Shown here: piece after piece, positions 6,987-10,026 of the stretch
Numbering within the stretch: the first letter of the stretch is position 1
How the letters are laid out: each line of letters opens with the position of its first letter
Assembly (NCBI GenBank): GCA_900553315.1
Contig: USCW01000047.1
Span: forward strand, 1-10,026
Reading direction: 5' to 3'
DNA from: an uncultured Eubacteriales bacterium
GTDB taxonomy: Bacteria > Bacillota > Clostridia > Christensenellales > Aristaeellaceae
Length of the DNA stretch: 10,026 nt
Position numbers and translations under genes: made by a program
Notes under the pieces: generated by a model
What the model was told of the DNA's origin: nothing
The model's database searches: none
What the model saw: the letters and a program-made list of their open reading frames with translations, nothing else

Positions 6987-7610
6987 TTATCTCTTGCGGG
7001 ATAGAACCTTTCTGGCTTTGTGAATAATGTGATCTGCCGTCAGGCCAAAGCGCTTTTGTAGATAGTCCTGAGGGCCTACCTCGCCAAATTCGTCTTCTAC
7101 CGCCACATGCTCCAAAGGAACAGGACAACGCAGGGCAAGCGTTTGAGCGACGGCGTCTGTAAGACCGCCGATCCGATTGTGATTTTCACAGGTCACAATC
7201 GCGCCCGTTTCTCTGGCGCAGCGTTCCACCGTTTCCTCGTCCAGGGGCTTGACTGTGAACATATCGACCACGCCCGCATCAATCCCCATCTGCGCCAATG
7301 CGTTCGCCGCTTGCATGGCCTCGTGCACCATGACGCCGCAGGCGATCAGGGTCACGTCTGTGTCGGCGCGGAGTTCAATCGCCCGGCCAATCTCAAAACG
7401 ACTTCCCTCCGCATACATCCTGGCGTTGTTTTTGCGGCCCACACGGATATACTTTACCCCCGAGCGGTTCACCGACTGCTTCAGCACGTCTTCCAGCGTG
7501 GCCGCGTCGGTGACGTCCATAACGGTGGCTCCGGGAATCGCACGGTACAGCGCCATGTCCTCAAAGGGCATACCGTTTTCTGTCATTTCGATGGGAAGCT
7601 TCTGCTTCAT
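6987..7610 (-). pseudogene. Transketolase C-terminal subunit, N-terminally truncated
   Basis: The 207-residue minus-strand frame matches the split transketolase C-terminal subunit (normally about 310 residues), a thiamine-diphosphate enzyme half of the pentose phosphate pathway. What remains is the end of the pyrimidine-binding domain (FEDMALYRAIPGATVMDVTDAATLEDVL, from residue 17) and the complete C-terminal domain (VTLIACGVMVHEAMQAANAL, DAGVVDMFTVKPLDEETV). About 110 residues are missing, including the region holding the catalytic glutamate. Residues 1-16 (MKQKLPIEMTENGMP and one junction residue) do not belong to transketolase. They have their own ribosome site (AAGGAAG, 8 nt upstream) and an in-frame stop further upstream. 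The N-terminal subunit gene is not next to it in this window. I consider it inactive, a product of recombination near 7566, though it may still be translated. The 15 new residues faintly recall TnpV-like small transposon proteins; that is a weak guess. Confidence 0.8.
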
Positions 7611-7650
7611 GGTGAGATCTTCCTTATGAAAGTCAGTCGTTTTTGTCTCT

Positions 7651-7770
7651 TACCCAAACCGTTTCTGATTTGGGTATTTGATACGAAATACCGCAGAATC
7701 TTCACCTGATCATACCCAAACCGTAATTACACACCATTCTATTTGGGTATACAACGATGTAAATTACGGT
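7651..7770. repeat. Cluster of four TACCCAAA half-sites in two inverted pairs
   Basis: Pair 1 is TACCCAAA (7651-7658) with TTTGGGTA (7669-7676), separated by 10 nt. Pair 2 is ATACCCAAA (7712-7720) with TTTGGGTAT (7742-7750), separated by 21 nt. TACCCAAACCGT occurs twice as an exact 12-bp direct repeat (7651-7662, 7713-7724). A further inverted pair, ACCGTAATT (7720-7728) with AATTACGGT (7762-7770), interleaves with pair 2. The arrangement fits a repressor operator array or arm-type integrase sites at a mobile-element end. The repeats are seen directly; the function is inferred. Confidence 0.7.
7736..7763 (-). promoter_or_regulatory. Minus-strand promoter with operator-like repeat in the spacer
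   Basis: Read on the minus strand: TTTACA (-35; plus 7758-7763), a 16-nt spacer, then TAGAAT (-10; plus 7736-7741). The spacer contains one TACCCAAA half-site (7742-7749), so a protein bound there would block RNA polymerase. It points toward the truncated transketolase frame. Confidence 0.45.
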
Positions 7771-7837
7771 AATAAAGTTATACCAAATTGATTGAAAATG
7801 CACTATTTTTCATGATTTTAAGAGCAATCGGGCAATA

Positions 7838-7858
7838 CAAGTCCTGTTTCCCGCACCA
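7838..7858 (+). other. tRNA 3'-end fragment, probable att-site remnant
   Basis: The 21 nt beginning CAAGTCCTGT and ending TTCCCGCACCA read as a tRNA from position 56 to 76: the right half of the T-loop (CAAGT, with invariant C56 and A58), T-stem 3' strand CCTGT (invariant C61), acceptor 3' strand TTCCCGC, discriminator A, and CCA. No 5' acceptor strand (GCGGGAA) or D and anticodon arms lie upstream, so it is not a tRNA gene. Integrative elements that insert at tRNA 3' ends leave exactly this kind of copy at one end, next to the native terminator, which follows at 7868. By that logic the element side is to the left. A tRNA-Leu-like source is possible from the acceptor, but unproven. Confidence 0.55.
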
Positions 7859-7867
7859 AACCAGTAT

Positions 7868-7914
7868 AATCTGAACCAAGTCTTCCAAATTGGAAATTGG
7901 TTCGGATTTTTCTT
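7868..7914 (+). terminator. Rho-independent terminator after the tRNA fragment
   Basis: AATCTGAACCAA (7868-7879) pairs with TTGGTTCGGATT (7897-7908) along 12 positions with one G-U wobble. The loop contains a further TTCCAA/TTGGAA pair, and a T-run follows (7907-7911, then CTT). Its place 10 nt after the CCA fits the native terminator of a tRNA gene. Confidence 0.7.
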
Positions 7915-7946
7915 ATCTTTCCGTCGTAAAGGTATAACCCACCAGG

Positions 7947-7998
7947 CCTTGCAAGCAAGGTCAGTGTGCAAGGGGCTAAGGTTCCTTAGAAGCCTTGC
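7947..7998 (+). promoter_or_regulatory. Nested, mutually exclusive hairpins (leader-like structure)
   Basis: CCTTGC (7947-7952) can pair with GCAAGG at 7955-7960 or at 7968-7973, and a second CCTTGC (7993-7998) can pair with either as well. Between them lies CTAAGG-TT-CCTTAG (7976-7989). Two alternative folds are therefore possible, as in attenuators. However, the only promoter I recognise for the next gene (8065) is downstream of it, so it may instead be a DNA-level recombination or transposon-end structure. Confidence 0.45.
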
Positions 7999-8061
7999 GA
8001 AACAAGTATACAACAAAACAGTTACATTCTTCATATAGGGATATTCTTTTATTGAGGGATA

Positions 8062-8070
8062 TGGTATACT
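8062..8070 (+). promoter_or_regulatory. Extended -10 promoter of the acetyltransferase gene
   Basis: TGGTATACT is an extended -10 (TGn plus TATACT at 8065-8070). No clear -35 is present; TATTCT at 8042-8047 is the nearest at 17-nt spacing. Transcription would start near 8077, at the edge of the palindrome 8078-8093. Confidence 0.6.
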
Positions 8071-8077
8071 GGGCTCG

Positions 8078-8093
8078 ACAAATTGAAATTTGT
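8078..8093. promoter_or_regulatory. 7-bp inverted repeat at the presumed transcription start
   Basis: ACAAATT-GA-AATTTGT is perfectly symmetric and lies between the -10 box and the ribosome site of the acetyltransferase gene. It could be a repressor operator or a short 5' hairpin. The 2-nt centre favours a protein-binding site over RNA structure. Confidence 0.4.
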
Positions 8094-8104
8094 AGGTGTG
8101 TTTC

Positions 8105-8548
8105 ATGAAAATTGTTGAAGTTAGAGAGAATAAAAAACAATATCTGGATTTGCTCCTATTAGCAGATGAACAGGAAAATATGGTTGACCGTTATCTTGAT
8201 AAAGGCAAGATGTATGTACTTGATGACAATGGGGTAAAGTGCGAGTGTGTCATAACCGATGAAGGAAATAACATACTTGAAATCAAGAATATTGCTACAG
8301 TTCCAGAATATCAAGGCAAAGGCTATGCAAGAGCCTTAATTGAGTTTATTATGAATCATTACAGGGAACAATACTCAATTCTGCAAGTGGGAACAGGAGA
8401 TAGTCCGCTTTCAATCCCGTTCTATGAAAAGTGTGGTTTTGTTCGTTCACACATCATACCCAATTTTTTTACAGATAATTACGACCACCCAATCTATGAA
8501 AGTGGGATACAGTTGGTAGATATGGTGTATTTGCAAAGACCTTTATAA
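8105..8548 (+). CDS. GNAT-family N-acetyltransferase
   Basis: A 147-residue acetyltransferase. GNAT motif A is clear: IKNIATVPEYQGKGYARALIEFI (60-82), with the acetyl-CoA phosphate loop Q70-G-K-G-Y-A75. Motif B follows as YSILQVGTGDSPLSIPFYEKCGFVRS, with the typical FYEKCGF strand-helix. The family moves the acetyl group of acetyl-CoA to amines of small molecules, peptides or antibiotics; the substrate here is unknown. I start at ATG 8105 rather than the in-frame GTG 8096, because AGGTG (8094-8098) then serves as a modest ribosome site 6 nt upstream and the N-terminus MKIVEVRENKKQYLDLL is family-like. The gene is strikingly AT-rich in codon use compared with the operon to the left, which suggests acquisition by transfer. 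It has its own promoter, and a terminator at 8701. Confidence 0.88.
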   Translation: MKIVEVRENKKQYLDLLLLADEQENMVDRYLDKGKMYVLDDNGVKCECVITDEGNNILEIKNIATVPEYQGKGYARALIEFIMNHYREQYSILQVGTGDSPLSIPFYEKCGFVRSHIIPNFFTDNYDHPIYESGIQLVDMVYLQRPL

Positions 8549-8700
8549 TCCAAATTCCAGTTTGCTATACTCGCCCATCATATAGGCTGGCAGGTGTACT
8601 GGCTATTCTTCCGATGACCAACGTGTAAAAGCCATCGAAGGGTAAGTCACGGAAGCAGGCGCTTTTGGTACGGATTTGGTTTTATCTGCTGCACAGAGTT

Positions 8701-8743
8701 ATCCGAATCATGTTTCTTATCGGAAATGTGATTCGGATTTTTT
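8701..8743 (+). terminator. Rho-independent terminator downstream of the acetyltransferase
   Basis: ATCCGAATCA (8701-8710) pairs perfectly with TGATTCGGAT (8729-8738), followed by TTTTT and G. It resembles the terminator at 7868 in stem sequence. The 152 bp between the acetyltransferase stop and this hairpin hold no recognisable gene. Confidence 0.8.
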
Positions 8744-8748
8744 GCTGT

Positions 8749-8916
8749 CTAGGGCAATACCGCACAATTCGTCGGCAGCGCTGGCGATGCCTTTTCTGCC
8801 ATCTGCTTCTTGCAGAAATCTCGATTTACCTCCAGTAAACCTTCGATTTCTGCAATCGCATCTGACAAAAAATGCATTCGCCATCGCACCAACTCATTTG
8901 TGCGGTATTGCCCTAG
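8749..8916. mobile_element. 168-bp MITE-like element with 19-bp terminal inverted repeats
   Basis: CTAGGGCAATACCGCACAA (8749-8767) is exactly the reverse complement of 8898-8916. Inside, TTGCAGAAATC (8810-8820) and GATTTCTGCAA (8845-8855) form an 11-bp inverted pair around TTTAC-CTCCA-GTAAA. The TGGCGATGC and GCATTCGCCA segments pair imperfectly, so the whole unit can fold into one long hairpin. It carries no transposase. The outer CTAG on each side could be a 4-bp target duplication, as with IS5-family elements, leaving GG-starting repeats; that assignment is inference. It inserted between a terminator and the promoter of the next gene. Confidence 0.75.
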
Positions 8917-8929
8917 GTTTTCTCCATTC

Positions 8930-8958
8930 TTGACGAGCCGAAAAGCAAATGATACGAT
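8930..8958 (+). promoter_or_regulatory. Sigma-A-type promoter of the leucine-rich-repeat gene
   Basis: TTGACG (8930-8935), a 17-nt spacer and TACGAT (8953-8958) make a good vegetative promoter. Transcription would begin near 8965, giving a leader of about 45 nt. The -35 box lies only 13 bp from the right end of the MITE-like element. Confidence 0.65.
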
Positions 8959-9009
8959 TAGGACAATGCGAAGCTCTTCCACACTTGGAAGGCAGACGGG
9001 GAGGATAGG

Positions 9010-9861
9010 ATGAAAAGAATCTTGTACCTGCTGATGCTGGCGCTGCTGCTGATTCCCGGCGTTTTTTCGCTGGCCGAACAGGTAGATACTTACAGTTGGA
9101 ACGATGCAGACGTGGATTTCAATGCGGAAACCGGGACGATCACGGCCTACCATGGCATGGCGGCCTATCTGGCGATTCCAGCCGAGATTGACGGTGCGAC
9201 GGTGAAAAGCATCGGCCCCAGCGTCTTTGCGGAAAACGAAACATTGATTGGTATCATACTGCCCGAGGGGTTGGAAACCGTGGAAGAGGCGGCGTTCAGC
9301 CATTGCGCGTCCCTGACGCGGGCGGAGTTTCCTGCCACCCTGCAAAAGATTTACGCAAAGGCCTTCGACGGATGTGAGGCGCTGCAAGAGATTCATTTGA
9401 AGATAGAGGATGCACGGATCGCTATCTTCGCTGCAGACGTTTTCGCGGGCTGTACCAGCTTGAGCCAGATCGTCGTGGAGGGGGAATGCCCCGAAACGTA
9501 TGCGTGGCTATTGCAGGAAAACGTAGCCGGGCAAGGCCTGAACTGCGAGATCGTCTGCGAAACGCCAGAGACCGCGCAGTCTACAACGGTGCCTGAGGAT
9601 TATGTGGGCACATGGCACGGCGTGAGCATCGGCAACGGGGAGATGGTCTTTCAACTGGTCGATGTAGGTATGTTCGCGGTCTTTACCATTCATGAGGATG
9701 GTTTGATGGAGCGCAACAGCAACGGCGAAAAGGATGAGGTGCGCTGTGTCATGATCGCGGGCGTGCTGACGGTGGAGGACGAAGGAACGACCCTTTCGTT
9801 GGAGGACGGGATGCTTGTTATGCGCGATCCGGACGTTGAAATGCGACTGGAAAAGGAATAA
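9010..9861 (+). CDS. Secreted leucine-rich-repeat (BspA/LRR_5-type) protein with lipocalin-like C-terminal domain
   Basis: A 283-residue exported protein. Residues 1-22 are a signal peptide (MKRILYLL, hydrophobic core, SLA before Glu23). Residues about 52-157 contain BspA-type leucine-rich repeats: VKSIGPSVFAENETLIGIILPEG, LETVEEAAFSHCASLTRAEFPAT, LQKIYAKAFDGCEALQEIHL and a last unit with VFAGCTSLSQIVV. Such repeats usually mediate surface binding. Residues about 197-281 (YVGTWHGVS, then alternating short beta strands ending MRLEKE) look like a small lipocalin-type beta barrel. No LPXTG motif, lipobox or C-terminal membrane segment is present, so it is probably released or held by an unknown means. 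GGGGAGG (8998-9004) supports ATG 9010. It is transcribed alone from the promoter at 8930. The family call is firm; the ligand is unknown. Confidence 0.85.
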   Translation: MKRILYLLMLALLLIPGVFSLAEQVDTYSWNDADVDFNAETGTITAYHGMAAYLAIPAEIDGATVKSIGPSVFAENETLIGIILPEGLETVEEAAFSHCASLTRAEFPATLQKIYAKAFDGCEALQEIHLKIEDARIAIFAADVFAGCTSLSQIVVEGECPETYAWLLQENVAGQGLNCEIVCETPETAQSTTVPEDYVGTWHGVSIGNGEMVFQLVDVGMFAVFTIHEDGLMERNSNGEKDEVRCVMIAGVLTVEDEGTTLSLEDGMLVMRDPDVEMRLEKE

Positions 9862-9898
9862 GAGGGCGCCACTACCGTCCTCCAACAGCGCAAGGTCG

Positions 9899-9919
9899 CG
9901 GCGGCTCTGTCAGCCGCCG
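9899..9919 (+). repeat. 8-bp GC-rich hairpin after the leucine-rich-repeat gene
   Basis: CGGCGGCT-CTGTC-AGCCGCCG lies 38 bp past the stop codon. No T-run follows, so it is at best a weak terminator or a transcript-end stabiliser. The rest of 9862-10026 holds only a small CTCT-TCGGG-AGAG hairpin (10000-10012) and a G-rich end. Confidence 0.5.
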
Positions 9920-10026
9920 TGACCATAACCAAGCAGTAGGCCTCCCACCTCACAGGCGGAACCAAGCTTGAAGAAACGTCCCAACCCAAACGCCAGCCGC
10001 TCTTCGGGAGAGAGGGGTCTGGGGGG

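Noticed and set aside
6651..7004. A 117-residue plus-strand frame.
   Set aside because: It is rich in Arg, Pro, Ala and Ser, crosses the terminator palindrome and the repeat block, overlaps the transketolase end and shows no domain.
7783..7858. A complete tRNA gene.
   Set aside because: No matching 5' acceptor strand, D-arm or anticodon arm; even the 5' half of the T-stem does not pair.
8096..8104. GTG 8096 as the acetyltransferase start.
   Set aside because: It would overlap its own weak ribosome site; ATG 8105 fits the family N-terminus.
7810..8106. A 98-residue minus-strand frame across the tRNA fragment and hairpins.
   Set aside because: It reads through the terminator, tRNA fragment and hairpins with no domain. 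It is most likely a chance frame of structured non-coding DNA.
8549..8700. A remnant gene (a short frame ending in SSDDQRVKAIEG before a stop).
   Set aside because: Only about 15 residues look protein-like and no family can be named; stops interrupt all plus frames.
8749..9396. A 215-residue minus-strand frame.
   Set aside because: It lies opposite the well-supported leucine-rich-repeat gene and its promoter and runs into the MITE-like element; no domain is visible.
1..10026. CRISPR array or full-length insertion sequence.
   Set aside because: No regularly spaced repeats and no transposase frame are present in the window.

Overview
The window reads as a GC-rich Firmicute of the class Clostridia, possibly a gut-type lineage. 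This is inferred from strong AAGGAGG-type ribosome sites, tightly overlapping genes, a BspA-type leucine-rich-repeat secreted protein and the overall gene style. The lineage cannot be fixed from the sequence alone.

Positions 1-6551 hold one co-directional operon, cut off on the left. It encodes a nitrogenase reductase (NifH)-like protein (partial), then a FecBCD/BtuFCD-type metal-chelate or tetrapyrrole ABC importer (binding protein, permease, ATPase), then a NifD-like subunit, a NifK-like subunit and a flavodoxin. Gene junctions are overlaps of 1-11 bp or gaps of 11-41 bp, so all seven genes are probably co-transcribed. The catalytic pair is not a nitrogenase. The NifD-like chain keeps three cluster cysteines (36, 61, 122) but lacks both FeMo-cofactor ligands. 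The NifK-like chain has lost all three canonical cluster cysteines. The simplest reading is an ATP-dependent two-component reductase: flavodoxin feeds the NifH-like protein, which feeds the D/K-like complex. It is wired to an importer of a chelate or tetrapyrrole. The substrate is unknown, and this is the most interesting system in the window.

Positions 6552-6986 are non-coding. They contain a 22-bp palindrome that looks like the operon terminator and a run of GC-rich short inverted and direct repeats. On the minus strand, 6987-7610 is the C-terminal two thirds of a transketolase C-terminal subunit, with its N-terminal part replaced by about 15 unrelated residues.

Positions 7566-7858 look like a scar of a mobile element. 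There are four copies of a TACCCAAA half-site in two inverted pairs, one of them sitting on a minus-strand promoter. Next to them is a 21-nt fragment matching the 3' end of a tRNA (T-loop to CCA), followed by a strong terminator. Positions 7859-8743 are AT-rich and unlike the rest: competing hairpins, then a GNAT acetyltransferase gene with its own extended -10 promoter and terminator. A 168-bp MITE-like element with 19-bp perfect terminal inverted repeats follows at 8749-8916. Immediately after it a good promoter drives a secreted leucine-rich-repeat protein with a lipocalin-like C-terminal domain (9010-9861). The last 165 bases hold only small hairpins.
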